This document shows positions 9,317 to 17,261 of a stretch of DNA of 17,402 bases, one piece after another. The translations under genes and the position numbers were made by a program. The notes beneath the pieces are model-generated. The model had not been told where the DNA came from. It made no database searches and saw nothing but the letters and a program-made list of their open reading frames with translations. The stretch's first letter is position 1, and the number at the start of each line of letters is the position of its first letter. The DNA comes from JBNLBT01 sp050303435 (lineage in GTDB: Bacteria > Pseudomonadota > Gammaproteobacteria > Xanthomonadales > Marinicellaceae): NCBI GenBank assembly GCA_050303435.1, contig JBNLBT010000069.1:1-17402 (forward strand), written 5' to 3'.

Positions 9317-11164
9317 TCAATCATCGCCTTGTGGCTGCGCGGTGCCCTTGTCCGTCTCATTCGGCGACGCAAACAGCGACAAAACAGTCCACTCCGCTTT
9401 GATGTCTTTGTACTCATCCAGATCACCCGTGAGCACACGCAACTGACGGCCTTTGGGCGATATGGCAAACAGGGGGATCACCGCCTTGCCGTGCATTTCC
9501 AGGTAGTCGTTCATGTCGAATTCCTCGCTCAGACCGGTGGCTTTGATGGTACCGCCCCGCGACAGCACGCTGGCCAGCTTGGCGTAGGTGATGTCTTCAC
9601 CGAACAGGGTGCGGCCGCGCGCTTCGGGTGAAACGGCGTGTTTGGAATCGCCGCCGGCGTCTTCCTTGTTTTGCAGCGAATACACATTGGCGCGGCCGAA
9701 TTCCGATTGATAACGCATCGCCGCGAGATAATTCAGCTCGCGGTTCATTGACAGCGCCAGCAATTTGCCGATGCCAATCAGATCCAATTGCTGATCGGCG
9801 TGATCTGACACCGGATTGCCGTAGTACACGCGCAAATCCTGCATGCGCGCGTTTTGAATGTATTTCCAGTTGGAATCGGCCAGCAGGCCATCAAATCCGC
9901 GCGCATTCAGCGCTTTGGCGATGGCGATGGCGACCGGGTTGGCGCCGATGATCAGAATGCCACGGGCCTCGGGATTGGACACGCCCAGTCGCCGGCCGAC
10001 CCAGCCGGCCGTGAGTGACTGAAACACCACGGTGCCAATGATGACCATAAATGTCAGCGCCACGATCACCGACGCCTGCGCATGACCCTGCTGCTCCAGG
10101 CGCAAGGCAAACAGCGCGGAAACCGCCGCGGCGACGATGCCGCGCGGAGCAATCCAGGCCAGCATGGCGCGCTCTTTCCAGCTCAGGTCCGATCCCAGCG
10201 CGGCCAGCCACACGGTCACCGGGCGGGCGATGAACTGAATCACCAGCAACACCGCCAAGGCCCCCCAGCCGAGCACCTGAAACTGCGCCAGATCCATGCG
10301 CGCGGCCAGCAGGATGAACAGACCGGAAATCAGAAACACGGTCAGCGATTCTTTGAAATTCAGGATGTTTTCGATGTCGTGCAACTTGCTGTTGGCCAGC
10401 CACATGCCCATCACCGTGACCGCCAGCAGACCGGACTCGTGCGCCAGGTGATCGGACAGCGCAAACACCACAAACACCAGGTTCAAGGTGAACACGTTGT
10501 GCAGGTATTCCGGCAGCCAGTGTTTTTTCAAAACCAGGTGCAACAACAGCCCTCCGATCGCGCCGCTGGCACAGCCGGCCAGTACAATGTTCACAAAGGT
10601 CAGCACCACCTGGCTGTAGCCTTGATCTTCGCCGCTGTTGGAGACGATGAATGTGAACACCAGCACCGCCAGCGTGGCACCGACCGGATCAATGACGATG
10701 CCTTCCCAGCGCAAAATGTTGGCAATGCGACGGTTGAGTTTCAATATGCGCAACATCGGCACAATCACAGTGGGGCCAGTGACCACCACCAGCGCACCAA
10801 ACAGCGCGGACAATTCCCAATGCAAACCAATCAGATAATGCGCCGCGGTTGCGGTGATCGCCCAGGTGGCCAGCATGCCGCCGGTGACCAGACGGCGCAC
10901 CACGCGCTCCTGCCCGCGAATTTCACGAAAATCCAGCGTCAGCGCGCCTTCAAACAGGATCACCGCCACCGCCAGCGAAACCACAGGGAACAGCAAATCG
11001 CCGAACAGCGCGTCGGGATTGAGCACGCCACCGACCGGGCCCAGCAAAAACCCGGCGAGCAGCAAAAACAAGATGGAGGGCAATTTGACCCACCAGCCAA
11101 ACCACTGACACAGCGAGCCGGTCAGACCGATGACTGCAATCATCAGCATCACATCAAGACTCAC
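9317..11164 (-). CDS. CPA1-type cation (Na+):proton antiporter with C-terminal TrkA-N-like domain
   Basis: This 615-aa inner-membrane protein has about 12 hydrophobic helices in residues 1-390. It contains conserved antiporter signatures: FEGALTLDF (71-79), VVTGPTVIVPML (127-138), EGIVIDPVGA (154-163, with the likely ion-binding Asp159) and IAPRGIVAAAVSALFAL (338-354). In the usual CPA1 pattern an Asn precedes that Asp; here it is Ile158. From about 400 a soluble region begins with ILIIGANPVAIAIAKAL, a Rossmann-like start resembling TrkA-N/RCK domains but with GANPVA instead of GxGxxG, so nucleotide binding may be altered. The predicted role is exchange of Na+ or K+ for H+ in pH and salt homeostasis. 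GTG 11164 is chosen because GGAGG lies 7 nt upstream. It follows the MgtC/SapB gene after 30 nt, so the two form an operon. Confidence 0.9.
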   Translation of the reverse strand: MSLDVMLMIAVIGLTGSLCQWFGWWVKLPSILFLLLAGFLLGPVGGVLNPDALFGDLLFPVVSLAVAVILFEGALTLDFREIRGQERVVRRLVTGGMLATWAITATAAHYLIGLHWELSALFGALVVVTGPTVIVPMLRILKLNRRIANILRWEGIVIDPVGATLAVLVFTFIVSNSGEDQGYSQVVLTFVNIVLAGCASGAIGGLLLHLVLKKHWLPEYLHNVFTLNLVFVVFALSDHLAHESGLLAVTVMGMWLANSKLHDIENILNFKESLTVFLISGLFILLAARMDLAQFQVLGWGALAVLLVIQFIARPVTVWLAALGSDLSWKERAMLAWIAPRGIVAAAVSALFALRLEQQGHAQASVIVALTFMVIIGTVVFQSLTAGWVGRRLGVSNPEARGILIIGANPVAIAIAKALNARGFDGLLADSNWKYIQNARMQDLRVYYGNPVSDHADQQLDLIGIGKLLALSMNRELNYLAAMRYQSEFGRANVYSLQNKEDAGGDSKHAVSPEARGRTLFGEDITYAKLASVLSRGGTIKATGLSEEFDMNDYLEMHGKAVIPLFAISPKGRQLRVLTGDLDEYKDIKAEWTVLSLFASPNETDKGTAQPQGDD

Positions 11165-11171
11165 AAGACCA

Positions 11172-11176
11172 CCTCC
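11172..11176 (-). promoter_or_regulatory. Strong ribosome-binding site fixing the GTG start of the antiporter
   Basis: The complement reads GGAGG, 7 nt before the GTG at 11164. It decides the start over the in-frame ATG five codons later. Confidence 0.7.
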
Positions 11177-11194
11177 GCCGTCACGCCGCCCTCA

Positions 11195-11656
11195 TCAATT
11201 GTCATGTTCTTCCGGCTCGCATTCCACCGACTGCTTGATCCGCGCGCCCATTGCCAGGATCAAAAAATTGAGACCGGCGATCAAAATGGCGATTTCAAAA
11301 CGTTGCCAGGCCACCGACATGCCGATCGCGCCGGTGTTCCAGATGCTCGCCGCGCTGGCCATGCCGGTGACCTGTTGCGTGTCCTTGAATTTCAGAATGG
11401 CGCCGCCGCCAATAAAACCCACGCCGGTGATGATGCCGGCCATCATGCGGTCCACGCCGCCGTCGATGGGCAACACGCTCAGGGCCAGCAAGGTGTATGA
11501 ACAGGTCGCCACCGAGACCAGTGGATAGGTTCGCAGACCGCCGGCACGGGCCCGTTTTTCACGGTTGTACCCCACCGGCAAGGCCAGCAACAGCGCCATG
11601 CCGATGAGAATGAGATTTTTCTGCACCAGCATCCAGTCGATTTCAATCAGTTCCAT
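11195..11656 (-). CDS. MgtC/SapB family inner-membrane protein
   Basis: This 153-aa protein is a close match to the membrane domain of the MgtC/SapB family. The signatures are REKRARAGGLRTYPLVS (32-48), ITGVGFIGGGAIL (76-88) and TGMASAASIWNTGAIG (97-112), with about five membrane helices. It lacks the C-terminal soluble ACT-like domain of the longer virulence MgtC proteins and ends in an acidic tail (EPEEHDN). Family members are linked to magnesium limitation, acid tolerance and modulation of ATP synthase or transporters, but short housekeeping-type members are poorly understood. GGAG (11662-11665) lies 5 nt before ATG 11656. It is the first gene of an operon with the cation:proton antiporter, which suggests a joint role in ion or pH homeostasis. 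Confidence 0.9.
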   Translation of the reverse strand: MELIEIDWMLVQKNLILIGMALLLALPVGYNREKRARAGGLRTYPLVSVATCSYTLLALSVLPIDGGVDRMMAGIITGVGFIGGGAILKFKDTQQVTGMASAASIWNTGAIGMSVAWQRFEIAILIAGLNFLILAMGARIKQSVECEPEEHDN

Positions 11657-11714
11657 GCACGCTCCAATTCAACGCCGCGTGGACGCAGTGGTCTGCGCCC
11701 GTTCAAAAACCGGC

Positions 11715-11723
11715 ATTGTATCA
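11715..11723 (-). promoter_or_regulatory. Extended -10 promoter candidate for the MgtC-antiporter operon
   Basis: The minus strand reads TGATACAAT, an extended -10 (TG-N-TACAAT, hexamer 5/6). No strong -35 is visible, as is usual for extended -10 promoters. The start would fall near 11708. The ~50-nt leader holds a small perfect hairpin, CGCAG (11684-11688) with CTGCG (11693-11697), before the GGAG site. Confidence 0.4.
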
Positions 11724-11749
11724 TTGTTGCGGAAACCCACCCAGCCGTT

Positions 11750-13615
11750 TCAGGCGGCCATCACCAGATTGCGGCCGTTCTGTTTGGCCGCATACAGCGC
11801 GTCGTCGGCGCGCTTGACCAGATCATCCAGTGTGCCACGCGTCGCGGCGTCGCCGCAGGCGATGCCGGCGCTGATGGTCATGTTGACCTGCCCCTGGGTG
11901 CTTTGCATCGGCGAGTTCTCAATGCGCTGGCGCAGGGCTTCAGCCCTGCGCTGGGCTTTTTGCAGATCGCTGTCAGGCAGAATCCATAAAAACTCTTCTC
12001 CGCCAATGCGGCCCAGCACACCGGCCTGATCGCGCTTGATGGCTTTCGAGTTCTCGGCAATCTGGCGAATCGCCAGGTCGCCGAAATCGTGACCAAAGCG
12101 GTCGTTGATGGACTTGAAAAAGTCAATGTCAAACAAGATCACCGACAGCGGCTTGCCCTGGCGTCGCGCCGCATCCAGCATCGCTTCGCCCTGCTCAAAG
12201 GTGTACCGGCGCGAGGCCACCCCGGTGAGAAAATCGGTTTGCGCGAGTTTCTTGTAGATTCGCCGGGAGCGGCGCAAATACACCGACCAGGCCAGCAAGG
12301 CCAATGCCAGCAGGGCCACAGAAATGGCCGTCAAAGTGGCGATTTTGGCTTTGTCCTGTTCAGCGTCCAGTTGCAGGTTGTTGATCGACAGCGCCTGTTC
12401 CAGCAAAGCATTTTCAAAAGTCGACAACTTGTCTTCAAACAGCGACGCCTGGGCCAAGGAAGAGTATTTGATGAATTCCAGCCGCTTGTTCTTTTCCAGA
12501 TCGTTGAGCGCAAACATGGCCTGCATGCCGTCCAGCGGCGCGCTTTCGCTGTACGCCACCAGGGCGCGCGCGGCCAGTACCAGATCGTTGTTGTTGGCAT
12601 TGCCGTTTTCATTCAGCAGCAGGGCGTTGGCGTGCACCGTGGCCTGCGGCGTCTGACCGAGGCGAAATTCGGCCACGGCCAGCAGACCTTCGGCCATGGA
12701 CACGAAATATTTTTCATTGGTGCTGTCGCGCAAGGCCAGCGCCTGATTCAGTTGCTCGGCCGCCTCGGTGAAAAGATTTTGCGCGTGCGCCACCCGCCCG
12801 GCATTGAAGTGCGCAAAGAATTTGAAATCACCGAATTCCGGATGGTCTTTGGCCAGGGAAAACATCTCTGCAACATGCTCTGAGGCGTGCGTCCAGCGGC
12901 CCAGTTGTATGCTTTCACTGACCAGATTGTGCAGCATGTTGAACATGTCCTGCACGTCGTTGCGTTCGGCCCAGGCCAGATAGGCTTTGTGCATGAATTC
13001 ATAGGCTTTTTCGTGAATCTGGTTGTAGCGGTAGACGATGCCGGTGGCGTTGTAAATCATGCCGTTGAATTTTTTTCCCAAATCGTGCTGCGCCGAGACT
13101 TCCAGCGCTTCCTGCAGCAGATCCAGTGCTTCAACGAATTGCGAACGGTCGGTCTGATAACAAAACGCCTTGTGAATCAGCGCGCGCGTCAGGGCTTCGC
13201 CGTGACCGGCCTGGCGCGCCAATTCCAGTGCGCGGGTGCGGTCCGGGCAATACAGCGTGGGGTCGTTGCTTTCCAGGTAGGTCAGGTAGGAGCGTTCAAT
13301 CAAACTGTGGATCAGGAATTCAGCCACCGGCGTGTGATGTTCAAGCAAGGCCACTGCCTGGTCGTATTGGGCGCGCGCCTGTGTAAGATCGTTCACGGCT
13401 TCGTAGGCAAAACCGAGGGTGTGCAGGTATTTGCCGCGGTCTTCCAGGGACCATTGCTGCGAGGCTTCCTGACTTTGTTGCAGCAGCCTGAGTTTCTGTT
13501 CGGGATCTTTCAGCGTCTCCAGCCGCGCCTCAAGTTCAGCCAGGTCATTGCCCATGGCAGCGACCGCCCAGCACAACACGCAGGTTGTGATCACCGACCG
13601 AAGTGTCATCATCAT
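11750..13615 (-). CDS. Diguanylate cyclase (GGDEF) with N-terminal periplasmic TPR sensor
   Basis: This 621-aa protein should make cyclic di-GMP from two GTP. A signal peptide (residues 1-22) leads into a helical TPR region (about 25-415) predicted to be periplasmic. A membrane helix follows at 427-447, then a basic stop-transfer stretch (RRSRRIYKK). The C-terminal cytoplasmic GGDEF domain has DFLTGVASRR (461-470), metal-binding Asp496 in FDIDFFKSIND, GHDFGD (508-513) and an intact GGEEF (538-542), so it should be active. The inhibitory I-site RxxD, expected five residues before GGEEF, is absent (DQAG at 529-532), predicting no product inhibition at that site. Three in-frame ATGs occur at the start; AGGG lies 4, 7 and 10 nt before them, so the first methionine is not certain. 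It is 102 nt downstream of the TolB-like/TPR gene in the same direction. Confidence 0.93.
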   Translation of the reverse strand: MMMTLRSVITTCVLCWAVAAMGNDLAELEARLETLKDPEQKLRLLQQSQEASQQWSLEDRGKYLHTLGFAYEAVNDLTQARAQYDQAVALLEHHTPVAEFLIHSLIERSYLTYLESNDPTLYCPDRTRALELARQAGHGEALTRALIHKAFCYQTDRSQFVEALDLLQEALEVSAQHDLGKKFNGMIYNATGIVYRYNQIHEKAYEFMHKAYLAWAERNDVQDMFNMLHNLVSESIQLGRWTHASEHVAEMFSLAKDHPEFGDFKFFAHFNAGRVAHAQNLFTEAAEQLNQALALRDSTNEKYFVSMAEGLLAVAEFRLGQTPQATVHANALLLNENGNANNNDLVLAARALVAYSESAPLDGMQAMFALNDLEKNKRLEFIKYSSLAQASLFEDKLSTFENALLEQALSINNLQLDAEQDKAKIATLTAISVALLALALLAWSVYLRRSRRIYKKLAQTDFLTGVASRRYTFEQGEAMLDAARRQGKPLSVILFDIDFFKSINDRFGHDFGDLAIRQIAENSKAIKRDQAGVLGRIGGEEFLWILPDSDLQKAQRRAEALRQRIENSPMQSTQGQVNMTISAGIACGDAATRGTLDDLVKRADDALYAAKQNGRNLVMAA

Positions 13616-13636
13616 TACACCCTATTGCCTCTCTTT

Positions 13637-13716
13637 AACGCGCAATCAAGTATAGCGAAACGCGGCGCATGAAAGCGTGCTCATTTCTGCACACACCGCG
13701 TTGGTCAGGCAACGCG
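13637..13716. repeat. Cluster of four AACGCG/CGCGTT hexamers in the intergenic region
   Basis: AACGCG occurs at 13637-13642, 13659-13664 and 13711-13716, and inverted as CGCGTT at 13697-13702. The second and the inverted copy extend to a 7-bp inverted repeat, AACGCGG (13659-13665) with CCGCGTT (13696-13702). They flank the candidate -10 box of the cyclase gene. Two more copies lie upstream of the TolB-like gene (16158-16163 and 16282-16287). The hexamer is also fairly common in coding DNA here. Confidence 0.35.
13649..13654 (-). promoter_or_regulatory. Candidate -10 box (TATACT) for the diguanylate cyclase gene
   Basis: The minus strand reads TATACT (5/6), 33 nt before the first ATG, giving a leader of about 27 nt that includes AGAGAGG and AGGG. 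No convincing -35 lies 16-18 bp upstream. Confidence 0.35.
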
Positions 13717-13717
13717 C

Positions 13718-16066
13718 TCAGCCAGCATCCATGATTTGTGTGAATTCGAGAAAGGCCCGGTGTTTGGCGTATTCGGCGTCGGCCTGCGCCCATTGCCGCT
13801 GCAAATGTTCGCGCTGCGCCTGAGCCTCAGCCCATTCGCCGCTGTGCCACAGCGCCTGCATCAGCATCAGACGGGCCTCGCCGTTGAGCGGGTCCATGCG
13901 CTCCACCTCGCGCAGCAGTTCGACGGTTTCTGGGTAGCGCTGCAAATCCAGCAGCACCTCGGCTTTGCTGACCAGGTGCTTGACCAGAATTTCACCGGTT
14001 TGCAGAAAAATGATTGAACGCCGTGAAGCCGTGATCGCGCGATCGTAGACCTCCAGCGCCTGCTCGGATTGGCCCTGCCAGTGCAGCGAACGCGCCTGCG
14101 CAGACAACAGGAACGGCTCCATGGTGGGAATGGGGAACTTTTGCGCGCTTTGCATCAGTCGCTCAGCCACCTCGGAATAGGCCGCGTGCTGATCGGTGAT
14201 TTCGTACACCGACAACAACAGTGAATCGGCGTAATCGTCGTACGGCGGTTTCAACGCCGTGCGAATCTGCTGTGTCATCGCCAGCGCTTCGTCCACCCGA
14301 CCCAGCATTGCCAGCGACGCAGCGCGTTTGCCATCCAGCATGAACAATTGCGCCAGCGGCGGCAAAATTTTGCGCCCGTACGGTTCGCTGGCGTCCATGG
14401 TGGTCAACATATCCTCAATGCGACCGGCGTACAACAACAGCGTCTCCCGCTGCACCAGATTGTCGAAGTGTTGCTGATCGGTGCCACTGCGATCACGCAA
14501 TGCCTGCAGCGCATCCAGCGCCGCTTGCATGCGACCTTCGGCGGCGTCGATTTTAACCAGCAGGATTTCCGCGTCCATGTTGTCGCTGTCGAAGATCACC
14601 GCCTCCTCAAACGCGGCGCGTGCCTCGCTCCATTGCCCATTGAGCATCAGCGCCTGTCCGTATTTCACGTGGCCACTGGCGTTGGCGGGATTGCGGCGAA
14701 TGAATTCACGCCGCAACTCCAGCGACTCGTCCACCCGCCCCTGCAGCATGCGAATGTCGGCCAGCCGGTTCAATGCACGGTCGTGGTTGGGTTCCAGCTG
14801 CAGCAACTGTTCCACTGTGGCCGCGGCGTTCTCCAACTGCCCGGCCATTTGATAGTTGTTGGACAGCGTCGACAGGGCCTGGGTGCTCTGCGGGTACACT
14901 TTGGCCCAGTTTTCCAGCACCTTGATGACCTTGTCCACGTCGCCGGAAAAACTGTACAAATGGGCCTTCACCATGAATTCGGTTTCCTGATACAGCTTGT
15001 AGTCCAGCTTGAGCGCTTCGCGCGCCTGTTCACTGGCCGCATTCAAATCGCCGTTGAGGCGATAAATGTTCATCAGAATCACACGCGCCGTGGCGAAGCC
15101 GGTGTCGTGCATCAAGGCCTGGTTCAAGGCTTCGATGCCGACCTGGTAATCGTTCTCAAAATTGATGCCATTGACGCCACGGATCAGAGACTGTATGGCC
15201 TCGGTTGAAGACGAGGTGTGTTCTGCAATGGTCAATTCGGGGATCAATTGCTGCTTGCTTTTCAGCGATTTGGACACCCATTCACCGACCTCATCGGCGA
15301 TGCGATCCATGGCCGAAATCCAGTCGCCATCCAGCACTTCGATCGACTTCACCCGTTCACCGCTGCTGACTTTGTACACATCGGCTTTCAGGAGCCATTC
15401 ATTTTGGCGCCGGTCGATCGCACCGCGCACCAGCCAGTCCATTGACTTGTCGCCGGCAATTTTCAAATCCAGCGCCAAAGGTTCACCCTGACCGCTGTTA
15501 AACCCTTTGCCGCGCAGTTCGTCCAGCACGTCCGGGTTGTAAGGCGTCACCACTTGAATCACCGGGCTGCGCTGCAAATCTTCTGCCAGCAACCAGCCGC
15601 CGGCATAACTCATCCAGTCCAACGATGCATCGCCGCTGTCGTTGTCCCAGAAGAACGTCATGATGCGCTGCGAATAACCCTCTTTCGCCACTTCATAGCG
15701 CACCGGCGCACCGGAGACCTCGTCGCTGACGGTCAGCACCTGGGTCACCGCGGTGACCGGTTGCGCCAATTGCACCACCGCCAGCACCGCCAGCAACACA
15801 TTGAACGGTATGAAGGTTTTTTCGGCCATGTTCCAATGATCTTTGCCGGGTTTGGCATGCCCCCAGGCGATCAGCACCACCGATGGCAACAACGCCAGGG
15901 CACCGACAAAAATGTAGGTCGACAAATCACTGGACAGACTGAAACGTTCCGAGACCCAGTCGCCGATTTCAACCAGCAGCCACACAGCGGCCACATAGCC
16001 GCCGATCACATAGGGTATGCGACGCTCGATCAGCTCCCTGAAGAACGCTTGTTTTTCTTGATTCAT
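13718..16066 (-). CDS. Three-helix membrane protein with TolB-like domain and TPR array
   Basis: This 782-aa protein begins with a short cytoplasmic segment (MNQEKQAFFRELIERR), then membrane helices at about 17-35, 49-68 and 85-103. Loop charges (basic KPGKDHW between helices 2 and 3) follow the positive-inside rule and put the long C-terminal part in the periplasm. The opening (FFRELIERRIPYVIGGYVAA then VWLLVEIGDW) matches the N-terminus of TolB-like/TPR proteins common in Proteobacteria. Residues ~130-290 resemble their TolB/FlgO-like domain (WDNDSGDASLDWMSYAGGWL then LAEDLQRSP). From about 300 to 770 there are TPRs. No kinase, cyclase or DNA-binding output domain is present, so it may act as a scaffold or sensor partner. 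The start at ATG 16066 has a weak GGCGGA upstream. Exact function unknown. Confidence 0.85.
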   Translation of the reverse strand: MNQEKQAFFRELIERRIPYVIGGYVAAVWLLVEIGDWVSERFSLSSDLSTYIFVGALALLPSVVLIAWGHAKPGKDHWNMAEKTFIPFNVLLAVLAVVQLAQPVTAVTQVLTVSDEVSGAPVRYEVAKEGYSQRIMTFFWDNDSGDASLDWMSYAGGWLLAEDLQRSPVIQVVTPYNPDVLDELRGKGFNSGQGEPLALDLKIAGDKSMDWLVRGAIDRRQNEWLLKADVYKVSSGERVKSIEVLDGDWISAMDRIADEVGEWVSKSLKSKQQLIPELTIAEHTSSSTEAIQSLIRGVNGINFENDYQVGIEALNQALMHDTGFATARVILMNIYRLNGDLNAASEQAREALKLDYKLYQETEFMVKAHLYSFSGDVDKVIKVLENWAKVYPQSTQALSTLSNNYQMAGQLENAAATVEQLLQLEPNHDRALNRLADIRMLQGRVDESLELRREFIRRNPANASGHVKYGQALMLNGQWSEARAAFEEAVIFDSDNMDAEILLVKIDAAEGRMQAALDALQALRDRSGTDQQHFDNLVQRETLLLYAGRIEDMLTTMDASEPYGRKILPPLAQLFMLDGKRAASLAMLGRVDEALAMTQQIRTALKPPYDDYADSLLLSVYEITDQHAAYSEVAERLMQSAQKFPIPTMEPFLLSAQARSLHWQGQSEQALEVYDRAITASRRSIIFLQTGEILVKHLVSKAEVLLDLQRYPETVELLREVERMDPLNGEARLMLMQALWHSGEWAEAQAQREHLQRQWAQADAEYAKHRAFLEFTQIMDAG

Positions 16067-16231
16067 TTAATCCGCCATTCCAAACCGAATGATCCTCGCA
16101 ACGGGGTGAATTCGGCCCGTTCACCCGCCGCAATACAGCGCTGCAACAAGTTGTCCCAACGCGTCTGTGTTCAGTGGCACACCCCTTATCATGGCCAGGG
16201 CTGTGCGCCGCCACTTGGCCTCAAGCCAACT

Positions 16232-16261
16232 ATTCTAATGCACTGACATGCACTATGACAG
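16232..16261 (-). promoter_or_regulatory. Candidate sigma-70 promoter for the TolB-like/TPR gene
   Basis: On the minus strand CTGTCA (16256-16261, 4/6) and TAGAAT (16232-16237, 5/6) are 18 bp apart. Transcription would start near 16225, leaving a leader of about 160 nt. Confidence 0.35.
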
Positions 16262-16263
16262 TG
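16238..16263. repeat. Phased direct repeat ATGCACT and dyad CACTG/CAGTG over the promoter spacer
   Basis: ATGCACT occurs at 16238-16244 and 16248-16254, exactly 10 bp apart. CACTG (16241-16245) is mirrored by CAGTG (16259-16263). The block covers the spacer and -35 of the candidate minus-strand promoter, where a repressor or activator would bind. Confidence 0.35.
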
Positions 16264-16335
16264 TGAAAGCCGAATAATTTCAACGCGCACACCGCGCGCG
16301 TCTTTCTGCGCAATGCGAACGAACAAAAAAACACT

Positions 16336-16363
16336 TTGCAGTGCCATAAATTCGGTATATAAA
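16336..16363 (+). promoter_or_regulatory. Candidate sigma-70 promoter for the 2OG-Fe(II) oxygenase
   Basis: TTGCAG (16336-16341, 4/6) and TATAAA (16358-16363, 5/6) are separated by 16 bp in an unusually AT-rich stretch. Transcription would begin near 16370, downstream of the ATG at 16313, which argues for a later translation start. Confidence 0.45.
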
Positions 16364-16390
16364 GCAGCATCCATACTGCGAGATGCGCCC

Positions 16391-17050
16391 TTGAACCTGA
16401 CTCAACCCCACGCGGCCCTTCACCGCGACGCGTCCTTCAGTCAAATCACCGACCAATTGGCCCACGCCGGTCACATCACGCTGCTCAATGCCTGGCCGGA
16501 TGCGGTGATGCAGCCGCTGTTTGATGCGGTGCTGGCGCTCAATCCGACGGAATTCAAGGCCGCGCAAGTGGGGCGTCAGGCAACGCGTCGTCGCAACCCG
16601 TTTGTGCGTCAGGACCGCATCCGCTGGATCAGTCGCAACGACGAATTCGCGCGCGCCTACCTGGACTGCATGGAACAGCTCAGGCTGCACCTGAACCGGC
16701 ATTTGCAACTCGGTTTGTTCGACTTTGAATGCCTGATGGCGCATTACCCGCAAGGGGCATTCTACCGGCGCCATCTGGACGCGTTCAAAGGCCAGTCGCT
16801 GCGACGCCTGTCGGTTGTGACCTATCTGAACCCGGGTTGGGCCAGCAGCGACGGCGGCGAGTTGCTGATGTATCAGAAAAATCGCAAAGAGCCGTTCACC
16901 CGGGTGTTGCCCCTGTACGGCACCACAGTGATTTTTCTCAGCGAGCGATTTCCGCATGAAGTGTTGCCGGCGGGCAAATCCCGCCACAGCATCACCGGCT
17001 GGTTCCGCATCAACGACCCGACCTGCCCGCTGTTGAGCCGCCTGCCCTAA
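16391..17050 (+). CDS. 2-oxoglutarate/Fe(II)-dependent oxygenase (SM-20/prolyl-hydroxylase-like)
   Basis: This protein of about 219 aa carries the double-stranded beta-helix oxygenase signature: HLD (His128, Asp130) as the first two iron ligands, His189 in RFPHEVLP as the third, and Arg198 in SRHSITGWFR to bind 2-oxoglutarate. Other typical segments are AHYPQGAFYRRHLDAF, RRLSVVTYLN and GGELLMY. It probably hydroxylates a protein or small molecule in the cytoplasm; the substrate is unknown. The frame is open from ATG 16313, but those first 26 codons are AT-rich, have no Shine-Dalgarno and overlap a good promoter. TTG 16391 (MNLTQPH) is therefore preferred, though its ribosome-binding site is also weak. 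It is divergent from the TolB-like/TPR gene and followed by a hairpin at 17064-17085. Confidence 0.88.
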   Translation: MNLTQPHAALHRDASFSQITDQLAHAGHITLLNAWPDAVMQPLFDAVLALNPTEFKAAQVGRQATRRRNPFVRQDRIRWISRNDEFARAYLDCMEQLRLHLNRHLQLGLFDFECLMAHYPQGAFYRRHLDAFKGQSLRRLSVVTYLNPGWASSDGGELLMYQKNRKEPFTRVLPLYGTTVIFLSERFPHEVLPAGKSRHSITGWFRINDPTCPLLSRLP

Positions 17051-17063
17051 GAAATGATGCCCT

Positions 17064-17085
17064 GGCTGGCCGCACGAGGCCAGCC
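17064..17085 (+). terminator. Perfect 8-bp hairpin after the oxygenase gene
   Basis: GGCTGGCC (17064-17071) pairs with GGCCAGCC (17078-17085) around a 6-nt loop, 13 nt after the stop codon. The position and strength suit a terminator, but no T run follows. Confidence 0.45.
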
Positions 17086-17261
17086 GCCAGTGCTGTGCGC
17101 AAATCAATCGAATGGCATGCATCCTGCTGGCCAGACGTGCTCTTTCTCACCCCAAAGGCATACATCCAGAATCGCACAACGGTGACGTCATGCAAACGCC
17201 ACAGTAAGACGCTGAGGGCCGCGTGCACCGCCGCGCACCTGTCTGACCATCCACAATGGTG

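Larger units (their letters stand above)
16067..16390. other. Intergenic region between the divergent TolB-like/TPR and oxygenase genes
   Basis: This 324-bp stretch holds no convincing gene. It contains a candidate minus-strand promoter (16232-16261), a 10-bp-phased direct repeat with a dyad (16238-16263), a short hairpin TTGGC/GCCAA (16215-16219 with 16225-16229), two AACGCG hexamers, and a candidate plus-strand promoter (16336-16363). An open frame from ATG 16313 leads into the oxygenase but is probably untranslated leader. Confidence 0.6.

Noticed and set aside
10082..11500. Long plus-strand open frame (472 codons) opposite the antiporter and MgtC genes
   Set aside because: Its product is rich in His, Gln and Arg with no fold-like pattern, and the opposite strand encodes two recognisable membrane proteins.
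12480..12505. Octapeptide DLEKNKRL shared by the first sigma factor (residues 22-29) and the diguanylate cyclase (372-379)
   Set aside because: The codons differ at many positions and the surrounding sequence is unrelated, so it is most likely chance.
14348..15208. 286-codon plus-strand open frame
   Set aside because: Antisense to the TPR region of the TolB-like protein; composition typical of a reverse-frame shadow.
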